A model generated the notes under the pieces. That model was not told where the DNA came from. It searched no databases and worked only from the letters and a program-made list of their open reading frames with translations. DNA of 64,000 bases from Clostridiaceae bacterium Marseille-Q4145 (GTDB lineage Bacteria > Bacillota > Clostridia > Lachnospirales > Lachnospiraceae), in NCBI GenBank assembly GCA_018223365.1, contig JAGTTP010000001.1, positions 1,507,910 to 1,571,909 on the forward strand. The letters run 5' to 3'. Shown piece by piece: positions 32,434 through 41,618 of the stretch. The position numbers and the translations under genes were made by a program. Position 1 is the first letter of the stretch. Each line of letters begins with the position of its first letter.

Positions 32434-34344
32434 ATGAACGACAACAACACTCCAAACGGAAATGGAGACAAGAAAAATAATGGAAAATTTCCTAAAAACA
32501 CCCAGAACATGATGATGTTTCTGGTGTTTCTTATGATAGGATTCCTTCTTTGGGGACTGGTGCGTGATCAGTACAAGGAAGCAACCACACAGGAAATTAC
32601 ATATGATACGTTTGTAGATATGCTGGAATCGGATGAGATTGCCAGTGTGGAAGATACAGGAACTACCTGGAAGATTACGCCGAAGGAGCAGTCTCAGACC
32701 GGACTGACTCAGAGCTATTATACCGGTAAGATGAGTGATGACGACCTGCTTCCGCTCATGAAAGAGAAAGGTGTGGAGATCAAACCTTATATTCAGGATA
32801 CCTGGTCTATGATAATATGGAATATTATTTCCATTCTGGCGCCAATCCTTCTGTTGTGGCTGGCATTCGGCCTGCTTATGCGCCGTATGGGCGGTGGAGG
32901 CGGCATGATGGGTGTCGGCAAGAGCAAAGCCAAGGTTTATATTGAAAAAGAGACAGGTGTTACATTTAAGGATGTGGCAGGAGAGGAAGAGGCGAAGGAA
33001 TCCCTTGTAGAGGTGGTGGATTTCCTTCATAATCCTGCAAAGTACACTGAGATTGGTGCGAAACTGCCGAAAGGAGCTTTGCTTGTAGGCCCTCCGGGAA
33101 CTGGCAAGACACTTCTTGCAAAAGCCGTGGCAGGAGAGGCCCATGTGCCCTTCTTCTCTCTGGCAGGTTCTGATTTTGTAGAGATGTTCGTAGGTGTGGG
33201 TGCATCCCGTGTTCGTGATCTTTTTGAAGAAGCAAAGAAAAATGCTCCCTGTATCGTGTTTATCGATGAGATTGATGCCATTGGAAAAAGCCGTGATTCC
33301 CGTCTCGGAGGAAATGATGAACGTGAGCAGACATTGAATCAGCTTTTGGCAGAGATGGATGGATTCGAGAGTAATCAGGCATGCATTATTCTGGCGGCAA
33401 CCAACCGTCCGGAAGTGCTTGATCAGGCCCTGCTTCGACCGGGCCGTTTTGACCGCAGGATCATCGTGGAGCGTCCGGATCTGAAAGGCCGTGAGGATAT
33501 TCTGAAAGTACATGCGAAAAATGTAAAGATGGATGAGACAGTGGATCTGGCAGCAGTGGCGTTGGCTACCAGCGGAGCTGTAGGTGCCGACCTGGCAAAT
33601 ATGATCAATGAGGCAGCAATTCTTGCGGTAAAACACGGACGCAAGGCTATCTGCCAGAAAGACCTTTTTGATGCCATGGAAGTTGTACTCATGGGTAAAG
33701 AGAAGAAGAACAAGATCCTAAGTGAGGAAGAACGAAAAGTCGTTTCTTACCATGAGGTTGGTCATGCGCTGACCAGTGCATTGCAGAAAGATGCAGAGCC
33801 GGTACAGAAGATTACGATTATCCCCCGTACCAATGGTGCCCTTGGTTATGTACTGCAGACGCCGGAAGAGGAAAAATTCCTTCTTTCCAAGAAAGAGATT
33901 CTGGCCCGTCTGGTAGTGTGTATGGGAGGCCGTGCAGCGGAGGAAGTGGTATTTGACTCCGTTACTACCGGTGCATCCAACGATATTCAGCAGGCGACGA
34001 ATCTGGCAAGAGCGATGGTAACCCAGTATGGAATGTCTGAAAAGTTTGGTCTTATGGGGCTGGAATCCAGAGAGAGTATGTATCTTGATAATGGAAGTGT
34101 CTTGAATTGCAGTGATGAGACTGCATCCCATGTGGATGAAGAAGTTATGCGGATTCTGAAAGAAGCGTATGAAGAGGCAAAACGGTTACTCACCGAGAAC
34201 CGGGAATGCCTGGATAAAATTGCAGAGTTCCTGATTGAGAAGGAGACTATCACAGGTAAGGAATTTATGGAGATTTACCACAAAGTCCGCGACGGCAGTG
34301 ACAAGGAAGACTATCATCAGGAAGAACTGATTTTTGCGGAATAA
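32434..34344 (+). CDS. ftsH: ATP-dependent zinc metalloprotease FtsH
   Basis: A 636-residue membrane AAA protease for quality control. Two membrane helices flank an extracytoplasmic loop (about residues 24-41 and 118-145). The ATPase has GPPGTGKT, VFIDEIDAIG and the SRH region RPGRFDRR. The protease zinc motif is HEVGH near residue 443. The ATG at 32434 is chosen for AAGGAGG 5 bases upstream rather than an earlier in-frame codon. The tail is shorter than in E. coli. Confidence 0.96.
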   Translation: MNDNNTPNGNGDKKNNGKFPKNTQNMMMFLVFLMIGFLLWGLVRDQYKEATTQEITYDTFVDMLESDEIASVEDTGTTWKITPKEQSQTGLTQSYYTGKMSDDDLLPLMKEKGVEIKPYIQDTWSMIIWNIISILAPILLLWLAFGLLMRRMGGGGGMMGVGKSKAKVYIEKETGVTFKDVAGEEEAKESLVEVVDFLHNPAKYTEIGAKLPKGALLVGPPGTGKTLLAKAVAGEAHVPFFSLAGSDFVEMFVGVGASRVRDLFEEAKKNAPCIVFIDEIDAIGKSRDSRLGGNDEREQTLNQLLAEMDGFESNQACIILAATNRPEVLDQALLRPGRFDRRIIVERPDLKGREDILKVHAKNVKMDETVDLAAVALATSGAVGADLANMINEAAILAVKHGRKAICQKDLFDAMEVVLMGKEKKNKILSEEERKVVSYHEVGHALTSALQKDAEPVQKITIIPRTNGALGYVLQTPEEEKFLLSKKEILARLVVCMGGRAAEEVVFDSVTTGASNDIQQATNLARAMVTQYGMSEKFGLMGLESRESMYLDNGSVLNCSDETASHVDEEVMRILKEAYEEAKRLLTENRECLDKIAEFLIEKETITGKEFMEIYHKVRDGSDKEDYHQEELIFAE

Positions 34345-34361
34345 GAAAATAAGAATCTGAG

Positions 34362-34410
34362 GAAAAGCCGTCAGAACGCAGTGAATATCCTGTGCTTTGG
34401 CGGTTTTCAT
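34362..34410 (+). terminator. Weak terminator-like hairpin between ftsH and uvrC
   Basis: AAAAGCCGTCAGAACGCAG and CTGTGCTTTGGCGGTTTT pair imperfectly, with several mismatches, and a T-run ends the stem. It could reduce read-through into uvrC. Confidence 0.45.
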
Positions 34411-34432
34411 TATCCGGAAAAAGGAGAAGCAA

Positions 34433-36253
34433 ATGGCAATATTTAATATCGAAGAAGAACTGAAAAAGCTTCCGTCCAAACCGGGCGTCTATCTCATGCA
34501 CGACGACAAGGATGCCATTATCTATGTGGGAAAGGCCATTTCACTGAAAAACCGGGTACGGCAGTATTTCCAGTCCAGCCGGAATAAGGGTGTGAAAATT
34601 GAACAGATGGTGACTCATATTGCCAGGTTTGAGTATATTATCACGGATTCGGAACTGGAAGCGTTGGTGCTGGAGTGTAATCTTATTAAGGAACATCGTC
34701 CTAAATACAATACCATGCTGATGGATGACAAGACTTATCCGTTTATCAAGGTGACAGTACAGGAAGATTTTCCGAGGGTATTGTTTGCCCGGCAGATGTA
34801 CAAAGATAAGGCGAAATACTATGGACCCTATACATCCGCAGGGGCGGTGAAGGACACCATAGATCTTATTCATAAACTGTATGGCATCCGGACCTGCAAC
34901 AAGCAGCTGCCGAAGATGCAGGGAAAGGAGCGGCCGTGTCTGAATTACCATATCCATCAATGTCCGGCACCCTGCCAGGGATATATTTCAAAGGAAGAAT
35001 ACGCAAAGTCTGTCAAAAAAGTACTGACTTTTCTGAATGGTGATTATACACCGATCCTGAAGGAACTGGAAGAAAAGATGCTGGCAGCGTCAGAGGAGAT
35101 GGAGTTTGAAAAAGCCATCGAGTACCGGGAACTTTTGAACAGTGTGACCAAGATTGCCCAGAAGCAGAAGATTACCAGCAGCGACATGGAGGATAAGGAT
35201 GTCATTGCCATGTCTGTGGATCAGCATGATGCGGTGGTGCAGGTGTTTTTTATCCGGGACGGACGCCTCATTGGAAGGGATCATTTTTGTCTGCGGATAG
35301 CCAACGGGGACAGCCGGCCGGATGTGCTGTCTGCTTTTATCAAGCAGTTCTACGCGGGGACCCCGTACATTCCCAGAGAAATCATGCTGCAGTATGAGAT
35401 TGAGGATGCGGCCCTCATTGAAGAGTGGCTGAGCGGCAGAAAAGGCCAAAAGGTGCATATTCAGGTCCCGAAGAAAGGTCAGAAGGAAAAGCTGGTGGAG
35501 CTGGCGAAAAAGAATGCGGATATGGTGCTCATGCAGGATCGCGAGCGCATCCGCAGGGAAGAAGGCCGCACCATCGGTGCTATGAAAGAGATTGCAAATC
35601 TTCTGGATCTTCCGAAGCTGGAACGGGTAGAGGCCTATGATATTTCCAACATCAGCGGTTTCCAGACGGTTGGCTCCATGGTAGTTTTTGAAAAAGGCCG
35701 GCCTAAACGGTCCGATTACCGGAAATTCAGGATTCGCGGCGTGCAGGGGGCGGATGACTATGCCAGTATGGAGGAAGTGCTGACCAGACGGCTATCTCAC
35801 TATGAAAATTATCCGGATCTTATCATGATGGATGGTGGCCGCGGTCAGGTAAATATTGCGCTGAAAGTCATGCAGCAGCTGAATATCGAGGTGCCAGTCT
35901 GCGGTATGGTAAAGGATGACAAGCACCGGACAAGAGGAATCTATTTTCATAATGTAGAACTGCCTATTGACAGGGACAGTGAAGGATTTCGTCTGGTGAC
36001 AAGAATCCAGGATGAGGCCCACCGGTTTGCTATTGAGTATCACCGGTCACTTCGGAGCAGGGAACAGGTGCATTCGGTGCTGGATGATATTCCGGGCATA
36101 GGACCGGCACGGAGAAAGGCACTGATGAAATCCTTCCGGACGCTGGAAGACATCAAGTCTGCCACAGAGGAGGAACTGTCGGAAGTGGAAGGTATGAACA
36201 GCCGGGCTGCGCGACAGGTTTTTGAATTCTTTCATATTGCGAAGAATGAATAA
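34433..36253 (+). CDS. uvrC: Excinuclease ABC subunit C
   Basis: A 606-residue nucleotide-excision-repair nuclease. The N-terminal GIY-YIG domain starts KLPSKPGVYLMHD and IIYVGKA, a UVR helix pair lies near EEMEFEKAIEYRELL, the second nuclease domain follows (YDISNISG, MMDGGRGQVN), and a helix-hairpin-helix pair ends the chain (DDIPGIGPARRKALM). ATG 34433 follows AAAAGGAG. It is first of three co-directional genes with hprK and glucokinase. Confidence 0.95.
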   Translation: MAIFNIEEELKKLPSKPGVYLMHDDKDAIIYVGKAISLKNRVRQYFQSSRNKGVKIEQMVTHIARFEYIITDSELEALVLECNLIKEHRPKYNTMLMDDKTYPFIKVTVQEDFPRVLFARQMYKDKAKYYGPYTSAGAVKDTIDLIHKLYGIRTCNKQLPKMQGKERPCLNYHIHQCPAPCQGYISKEEYAKSVKKVLTFLNGDYTPILKELEEKMLAASEEMEFEKAIEYRELLNSVTKIAQKQKITSSDMEDKDVIAMSVDQHDAVVQVFFIRDGRLIGRDHFCLRIANGDSRPDVLSAFIKQFYAGTPYIPREIMLQYEIEDAALIEEWLSGRKGQKVHIQVPKKGQKEKLVELAKKNADMVLMQDRERIRREEGRTIGAMKEIANLLDLPKLERVEAYDISNISGFQTVGSMVVFEKGRPKRSDYRKFRIRGVQGADDYASMEEVLTRRLSHYENYPDLIMMDGGRGQVNIALKVMQQLNIEVPVCGMVKDDKHRTRGIYFHNVELPIDRDSEGFRLVTRIQDEAHRFAIEYHRSLRSREQVHSVLDDIPGIGPARRKALMKSFRTLEDIKSATEEELSEVEGMNSRAARQVFEFFHIAKNE

Positions 36254-36319
36254 AGACGCTATACTGATAACAGTGAAAAGGCTGCAGAAAGCAAATAAAA
36301 GAGAACAGGAGACAAGACA

Positions 36320-37249
36320 ATGCCGACAGTATCATTAAATAAGATGATTGAAAAGCTGGAGCTGAAAAACCTGACGCCGGAAGTGTCAACAGAAGGAATT
36401 GAGATCAGCAGTCCGGACATTAACCGTCCGGCACTTCAGCTGGCAGGATATTTTGAGCACTTTGCATGTGAGCGTGTACAGATTATCGGATATGTCGAAT
36501 ATACATATCTAAAAAGTCAGAACAGAGAAGAAAAACTGAAAAACTACGAACGGTTTATGTCCAGTAAGATTCCCTGCGTTATTTATGCATCGCGTACGGA
36601 ACCGGATGAAGACATGTATGAGATGGCACGCAAATATAATAAGCCATTGTTGTTTAGCAACCGTATGACTTCCCCGCTGATGGCAGAAGTTATCCGTTGG
36701 CTGAATGTGGAATTGGCTCCCTGCATTTCTATTCACGGTGTATTGGTGGATGTTTATGGTGAGGGTATTCTGATCATGGGCGAGAGCGGCATTGGTAAGA
36801 GTGAGGCAGCTCTGGAACTGATTAAACGTGGTCACCGACTGATTACCGATGATGTGGTGGAGATTCACAAAGTCAGCGACGATACGCTGGTGGGCACTTC
36901 CCCGGAGATTACCCGTCATTTCATTGAACTTCGCGGCATTGGTATTATTGATGTAAAGACCCTGTATGGTGTAGAGAGTGTCAAAGAGACCCAGAATATC
37001 GACCTTGTGATCAAACTGGAAGAGTGGGACAAGGAAAAAGAGTATGATCGTCTGGGTCTGAATGAAGAATACACAGAATTTCTTGGAAATAAAGTGGTAT
37101 GTCATTCCATTCCGATCCGTCCGGGCCGTAATCTTGCCATTATTGTAGAGTCTGCGGCAGTTAACCACAGGCAGAAGAAGATGGGTTACAATGCGGCTCA
37201 GGAACTGTACCGCCGTGTACAGGAGAGTATTAACCGCAATAAGAAATAA
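36320..37249 (+). CDS. hprK: HPr kinase/phosphorylase
   Basis: A 309-residue bifunctional enzyme that phosphorylates HPr on serine, controlling catabolite repression. The P-loop GESGIGKSE lies near residues 154-162, and the signature LRGIGIIDVKTLYG follows. AGGAG precedes the ATG. Placement before glucokinase suits a carbon-control cluster. Confidence 0.95.
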   Translation: MPTVSLNKMIEKLELKNLTPEVSTEGIEISSPDINRPALQLAGYFEHFACERVQIIGYVEYTYLKSQNREEKLKNYERFMSSKIPCVIYASRTEPDEDMYEMARKYNKPLLFSNRMTSPLMAEVIRWLNVELAPCISIHGVLVDVYGEGILIMGESGIGKSEAALELIKRGHRLITDDVVEIHKVSDDTLVGTSPEITRHFIELRGIGIIDVKTLYGVESVKETQNIDLVIKLEEWDKEKEYDRLGLNEEYTEFLGNKVVCHSIPIRPGRNLAIIVESAAVNHRQKKMGYNAAQELYRRVQESINRNKK

Positions 37250-37274
37250 AGAAAGAATCAGGGGGAAAAGGAAC

Positions 37275-38213
37275 ATGCAGGAATACTGTTTTGGAATTGA
37301 CGTGGGAGGAACCACGGTAAAGATGGGATTGTTCCGCACAGATGGAGAACTTCTGGAAAAATGGGAGATTCCCAGCCATACGGAAAATGAGGGAGCTGCG
37401 ATTCTGCCGGATATTGCGAAAGCGGCACTTGGCAAGCTGGAGGAACGAGGAATTGATAAAAAGGATGTAGCGGGTATCGGTATTGGTGTGCCGGGTCCTA
37501 TTGATGCCAATGGTGTGGTTCCCCATACAGCCAATCTTGGATGGGGTTATAAAGAAGTAACCAAAGAGCTCACTGAATTGACCGGACTGCCCAGCAAGGG
37601 CGGCAATGACGCGAATGTAGCAGCATTAGGCGAGATGTGGAAAGGCGCGGCAGCAGGCCATAAGAGCGGTGTTATGGTAACTCTTGGAACAGGAGTTGGC
37701 GGTGGTGTGATTATTAATGGAAAAATTGTTACCGGTGCCCACGGAGCAGGTGGCGAGATCGGACACATCCATGTGGATGACGAAGTGCCGGGCACTTGCG
37801 GCTGTGGAAATCACGGCTGCCTGGAGCATGTGGCTTCCGCCAACGGTATTGTCCGTCTGGCAAAATGGATGCTGGAACAGAACGCTGTGAAAACGGTTCT
37901 GGATCCGGAGACCATGTCGGCGCGGGAGATCTGGGATGCAGTAAAAGCAGGGGATCCATTTGCCTGTGAAGTGGCAGAGCGTTTCGGAAAATATCTGGGA
38001 CTGGCACTGTCTGCAGTGGCAGGAACCGCAGATCCGGAAGTATTTGTCATCGGCGGAGGTATGTCCAGAGCCGGACAGATCGTCATTGATTACATTCAGA
38101 AATATTATATGAAATATGTATTCCGCGGATGCAGGGATGCAGAGTTTATTCTGGCAAGCCTTGGAAATGATGCCGGTATGTATGGCGCAGCCAAGCTGGT
38201 GATTGAAGAATAA
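37275..38213 (+). CDS. glcK: ROK-family glucokinase
   Basis: A 312-residue sugar kinase. The ATP-binding DVGGTTVKMGLF is near the N-terminus, and the ROK zinc motif CGCGNHGCLEHV lies near residues 175-186, preceded by GGEIGHIHVD. AAAAGGAA lies before ATG 37275, and the gene begins 25 bases after hprK. Glucose specificity is inferred from family and context. Confidence 0.9.
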   Translation: MQEYCFGIDVGGTTVKMGLFRTDGELLEKWEIPSHTENEGAAILPDIAKAALGKLEERGIDKKDVAGIGIGVPGPIDANGVVPHTANLGWGYKEVTKELTELTGLPSKGGNDANVAALGEMWKGAAAGHKSGVMVTLGTGVGGGVIINGKIVTGAHGAGGEIGHIHVDDEVPGTCGCGNHGCLEHVASANGIVRLAKWMLEQNAVKTVLDPETMSAREIWDAVKAGDPFACEVAERFGKYLGLALSAVAGTADPEVFVIGGGMSRAGQIVIDYIQKYYMKYVFRGCRDAEFILASLGNDAGMYGAAKLVIEE

Positions 38214-38233
38214 GAAGGAATATGATATATAAC

Positions 38234-38277
38234 AAAAGGGCATACTGTTCATCGGGTGATGAACGGCATGCCCTTTT
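38234..38277. terminator. Bidirectional terminator between glucokinase and typA
   Basis: AAAAGGGCAT pairs with ATGCCCTTTT, and the enclosed sequence has further pairing (GTTCATC with GATGAAC). It serves the two convergent genes. Confidence 0.88.
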
Positions 38278-38296
38278 TACATAGAACCGTATCCGA

Positions 38297-40120
38297 TTAT
38301 TTGCGGATAGCAGCTCTCTTTCTCATGGTTGGATCCAGAATCTTTTTACGGATTCTTAAAGATTTCGGGGTGATCTCCAGAAGCTCGTCGGTGTCGATGA
38401 ACTCCAGAGCCTGTTCCAGACTTAATACTTTCGGCGGAGTCAGCTTCAGAGCCTCATCAGCGCTGGAAGAACGGGTATTAGTCAGTTTCTTGGTCTTGCA
38501 GACGTTGATCTCGATATCCTCTGCTTTTCCTGTCTGTCCGATGACCATGCCGGCATATACTTTTACGCCAGGTCCAATGAACAGGGCACCACGCTCCTGG
38601 GCATTGAAGAGACCGTAGGTGATGGATTCACCGGACTCGAATGCAATCAGAGATCCCTGCTTGCGATACTGGATGTCGCCCTTGTAGGGTTCATAACCAT
38701 TGAAGATGGTATTCAGAACACCGGTACCTTTGGTGTCGGTCATGAATTCACCACGGTATCCGATCAGGCCTCTTGCCGGGATGGAAAACTCCAGACGGGT
38801 GGAACCGTTGCTGTTGGCATGCATGTTGCGGAGTTCCCCTTTACGCTCACCCAGCTTCTGAATAACGCTTCCGGAGAACTCGTCATCTACATCAATGTAA
38901 GCCAGCTCCATCGGCTCCAATTTCTTGCCATTCTCGTCATAGTGATAAAGTACTTCGGCTTTGCTGACAGAGAACTCATAACCTTCACGACGCATGTTTT
39001 CGATCAGGACGGACAGATGAAGCTCACCACGTCCGGATACTTTGAAACTGTCAGTACTGTCAGTCTCCTCCACACGAAGGCTGACATCGGTGTTCAGCTC
39101 ACGGAACAGACGGTCGCGCAGATGACGGGAAGTGACGAATTTTCCTTCTGTACCGGCGAGCGGGCTGTCATTGACATTAAACTGCATGGAGATGGTCGGC
39201 TCAGAAATCTTCTGGAACGGAATTGCTTCCGGCGCTTCCGGTGCACACAGAGTATCTCCGATATGCAGATCTGAAATACCGGAAATGGCAACAATGGAAC
39301 CGATGGTTGCGTTCTGTACTTCTACCTTATTCAGACCGTCGAATTCATAGAGACGGCTGACTTTTACTTTTCGCATCTTATCCGGATCATGATGGTTTAC
39401 GATAACCACATCCTGGTTCACGGAGATGGTACCGCGGTCTACTTTTCCAACGCCGATACGGCCTACATATTCGTTGTAGTCGATGGTACTGATCAGTACC
39501 TGGGTCGGTGCTTCCGGATCACCTTCCGGAGCCGGAATATAATTCAGAATGGTATCGAACAGCGGAGTCATATCCTTGCCCTGTTCGTTCGGATCCAGGG
39601 AAGCGTAGCCGCCCTTTGCGGAAGCATAGACAAACGGGCAGTCCAGCTGCTCATCAGTAGCGTCCAGATCCATCAGAAGCTCCAGAACCTCGTCTACGAC
39701 TTCTTCCGGTCTTGCTTCCGGACGGTCGATTTTGTTGATGCAGACGATTACCGGAAGATTCAGCTCCAGTGCTTTCTTCAGAACGAATTTGGTCTGGGGC
39801 ATGGAACCTTCGAAAGCATCTACCACAAGGATAACACCGTTTACCATCTTAAGGACACGTTCTACCTCGCCGCCGAAGTCTGCATGTCCGGGAGTATCAA
39901 TAATATTGATTTTTACATCTTTATAAAAAACAGCTGTATTTTTGGAAAGAATGGTAATACCACGTTCTCTTTCGATGTCATTGGAATCCATGACACGTTC
40001 TGCCACTTCCTGATTGGCACGGAACACGCCGCTCTGTTTCAGAAGCTCATCGACCAGGGTGGTTTTGCCGTGGTCTACATGAGCAATGATTGCTATATTT
40101 CTTACATCTTCACGTTTCAT
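38297..40120 (-). CDS. typA: Translational GTPase TypA/BipA
   Basis: A 607-residue ribosome-associated GTPase. AHVDHGKTTLVDEL near residues 13-26, DTPGHADFGGEVER and NKIDRPEARP are the G-motifs. The C-terminal BipA-specific domain includes ARGLIGYRGEFMTDTKG. It works in ribosome assembly and stress. AGAGGA precedes the ATG. Divergent from the SSB gene. Confidence 0.96.
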   Translation of the reverse strand: MKREDVRNIAIIAHVDHGKTTLVDELLKQSGVFRANQEVAERVMDSNDIERERGITILSKNTAVFYKDVKINIIDTPGHADFGGEVERVLKMVNGVILVVDAFEGSMPQTKFVLKKALELNLPVIVCINKIDRPEARPEEVVDEVLELLMDLDATDEQLDCPFVYASAKGGYASLDPNEQGKDMTPLFDTILNYIPAPEGDPEAPTQVLISTIDYNEYVGRIGVGKVDRGTISVNQDVVIVNHHDPDKMRKVKVSRLYEFDGLNKVEVQNATIGSIVAISGISDLHIGDTLCAPEAPEAIPFQKISEPTISMQFNVNDSPLAGTEGKFVTSRHLRDRLFRELNTDVSLRVEETDSTDSFKVSGRGELHLSVLIENMRREGYEFSVSKAEVLYHYDENGKKLEPMELAYIDVDDEFSGSVIQKLGERKGELRNMHANSNGSTRLEFSIPARGLIGYRGEFMTDTKGTGVLNTIFNGYEPYKGDIQYRKQGSLIAFESGESITYGLFNAQERGALFIGPGVKVYAGMVIGQTGKAEDIEINVCKTKKLTNTRSSSADEALKLTPPKVLSLEQALEFIDTDELLEITPKSLRIRKKILDPTMRKRAAIRK

Positions 40121-40316
40121 AATTTAATCCTCTTCTTTGTGACTCTCAAAATATCCTACAAATTTAATAGTGTATCATATTTTGCCCGGAATACAAGCTT
40201 TTTTCGCGTGAGAGGAATATTTTTTTGCATTTTTGGAATATTTGGAAGAAGAACGGAATATATTTTACAGATAAAATACAAGAAGAGACACTTCGTCAAA
40301 AAGAAGGGAGAACAAA

Positions 40317-40949
40317 ATGATGTCAGATAAGATCATCGAAAACAACCAGGTATCTATTATGGGAGAAGTCGTATCCACGTTCACATTCAGCCATGAAGTC
40401 TTTGGGGAAGGCTTTTATATGCTGAACGTATCCGTAAAAAGACTCAGTGAGTCCTGCGATGTGATACCGCTTATGATTTCCGAAAGACTCATTGATGTAA
40501 ATGAGGATTATCGGGGAACGTACATTCGTGCAACAGGACAGTTCCGTTCCTATAACCGTCATGAAGAAAAGAAGAACCGGCTGGTATTATCTGTCTTTGT
40601 GCGGGAACTGGAATTTACAGAAGAAGAACTGGAAAATTCTAAGACCAACCAGATCTTTCTGGACGGTTACATCTGCAAACCGCCTGTTTATCGGAAGACT
40701 CCCCTTGGAAGGGAGATTGCGGATATTTTACTGGCTGTCAACCGGCCCTATGGAAAGTCTGATTATATTCCATGTATCTGCTGGGGAAGAAATGCCCGTT
40801 TTGCATCTGGTTTTGAAGTAGGGGGACATACACAGATCTGGGGACGGATTCAAAGCAGAGAATATATGAAGAAGATTGATGAGGAGGAAAGTGAGAAAAG
40901 AATTGCCTATGAAATATCTGTGAGCAAACTCGAGTATCTTGATTCATAG
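40317..40949 (+). CDS. Single-stranded DNA-binding-like protein with OB folds
   Basis: A 210-residue protein resembling SSB. An N-terminal OB-like domain contains VSIMGEVVSTFTFSHE and YIRATGQFRSYN. A second segment FLDGYICKPPVYRKTPLGRE with ICWGRNARFA matches the core of bacterial SSBs. There is no acidic DxDxPF-type tip at the C-terminus, so it is not the main replication SSB. Two start codons lie in tandem (MM). The gene stands alone ahead of the eut leader. Confidence 0.8.
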   Translation: MMSDKIIENNQVSIMGEVVSTFTFSHEVFGEGFYMLNVSVKRLSESCDVIPLMISERLIDVNEDYRGTYIRATGQFRSYNRHEEKKNRLVLSVFVRELEFTEEELENSKTNQIFLDGYICKPPVYRKTPLGREIADILLAVNRPYGKSDYIPCICWGRNARFASGFEVGGHTQIWGRIQSREYMKKIDEEESEKRIAYEISVSKLEYLDS

Positions 40950-41069
40950 TATTGTATAATATTTCCTCCGGCTCGCAGATACAGATGTCCGCCGGAGAAA
41001 ATCTGTGGTGAAAATTTTGAAAAAAAGACAGAAAATAAAAAGTTTTTATGCAGATATGACAAATACACC

Positions 41070-41098
41070 TTGCTTTGTGACAAAATGTCGAGTATAAT
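41070..41098 (+). promoter_or_regulatory. Promoter for the ethanolamine operon
   Basis: TTGCTT and TATAAT are separated by 17 bases, just upstream of the hairpin leader. Confidence 0.6.
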
Positions 41099-41128
41099 AT
41101 GAGCAAGATCGAAAATAAAATAACGAAG

Positions 41129-41173
41129 ATGAGCAACATGTGAGCAGAGCCCTATGCCATGGGGCTTGCTCAT
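41129..41173 (+). promoter_or_regulatory. Attenuator-like leader with alternative hairpins
   Basis: The arm GGGCTTGCTCA (ending at 41172) can pair with TGAGCAGAGCCC (41141-41152). The overlapping TTGCTCAT (41166-41173) can instead pair perfectly with ATGAGCAA (41129-41136). The pairings exclude each other. AGCAA occurs twice (41102, 41132), recalling the targets of the ANTAR antiterminator EutV. The exact ANTAR consensus is not met and the T-tract is poor, so control by EutV is inference. Confidence 0.45.
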
Positions 41174-41210
41174 TTAATGTTTATAAAGAAATAAAGAGGA
41201 ACTACACATT

Positions 41211-41507
41211 ATGGCTGGTTTGAAAATCAGAGTAATGAAAACAGTCTCTGAGGGGACAAAGAAAATTATCATGCGCAGGGCGAGAATGGAAGGGTTAGAT
41301 ATTCTGTTCCATGAGAATGCTGCGCTTGCATTGTGCAATGGAAATGTCTGTGACCTGATTTATGCCAGCGATCTGGCACAGAAGGCTTCCGATGTAGAGG
41401 TATTTGAGATCAATGGAAATTGTCCGCAGCATCTGACCTGCCTGGCAATTTTAGGTACGGCAGCTGCTGTAGATGAAGCAGTAAAGAGAATTCAGAGCGA
41501 ACTTTGA
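41211..41507 (+). CDS. Divergent EutS/PduU-like BMC-domain protein
   Basis: A 98-residue protein leading the operon. Its second half follows the pattern of the EutS encoded at 42779: AALALCNGNVCDLIYASDLA parallels the IFTITPSEAAIIAADVA helix, and LTCLAILGTAAAVDEAVKRI parallels SLIITGDVADVEAAL. The N-terminus KIRVMKTVSEG corresponds to the permuted first strand. So it appears to be a circularly permuted shell protein, but with three unusual cysteines and weak identity. It may form a pore variant or a regulatory shell piece. GAGG precedes the ATG. Confidence 0.6.
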   Translation: MAGLKIRVMKTVSEGTKKIIMRRARMEGLDILFHENAALALCNGNVCDLIYASDLAQKASDVEVFEINGNCPQHLTCLAILGTAAAVDEAVKRIQSEL

Positions 41508-41618
41508 TTTATGATGAAAACTGAATAACGAGAACAGATCAGGATCGTTATTGGAGGAAGCGAAAATGAGATGTTTTTTCTCATATGATGAAGATGGCGG
41601 AAACAGGAGGAAAAAGCA

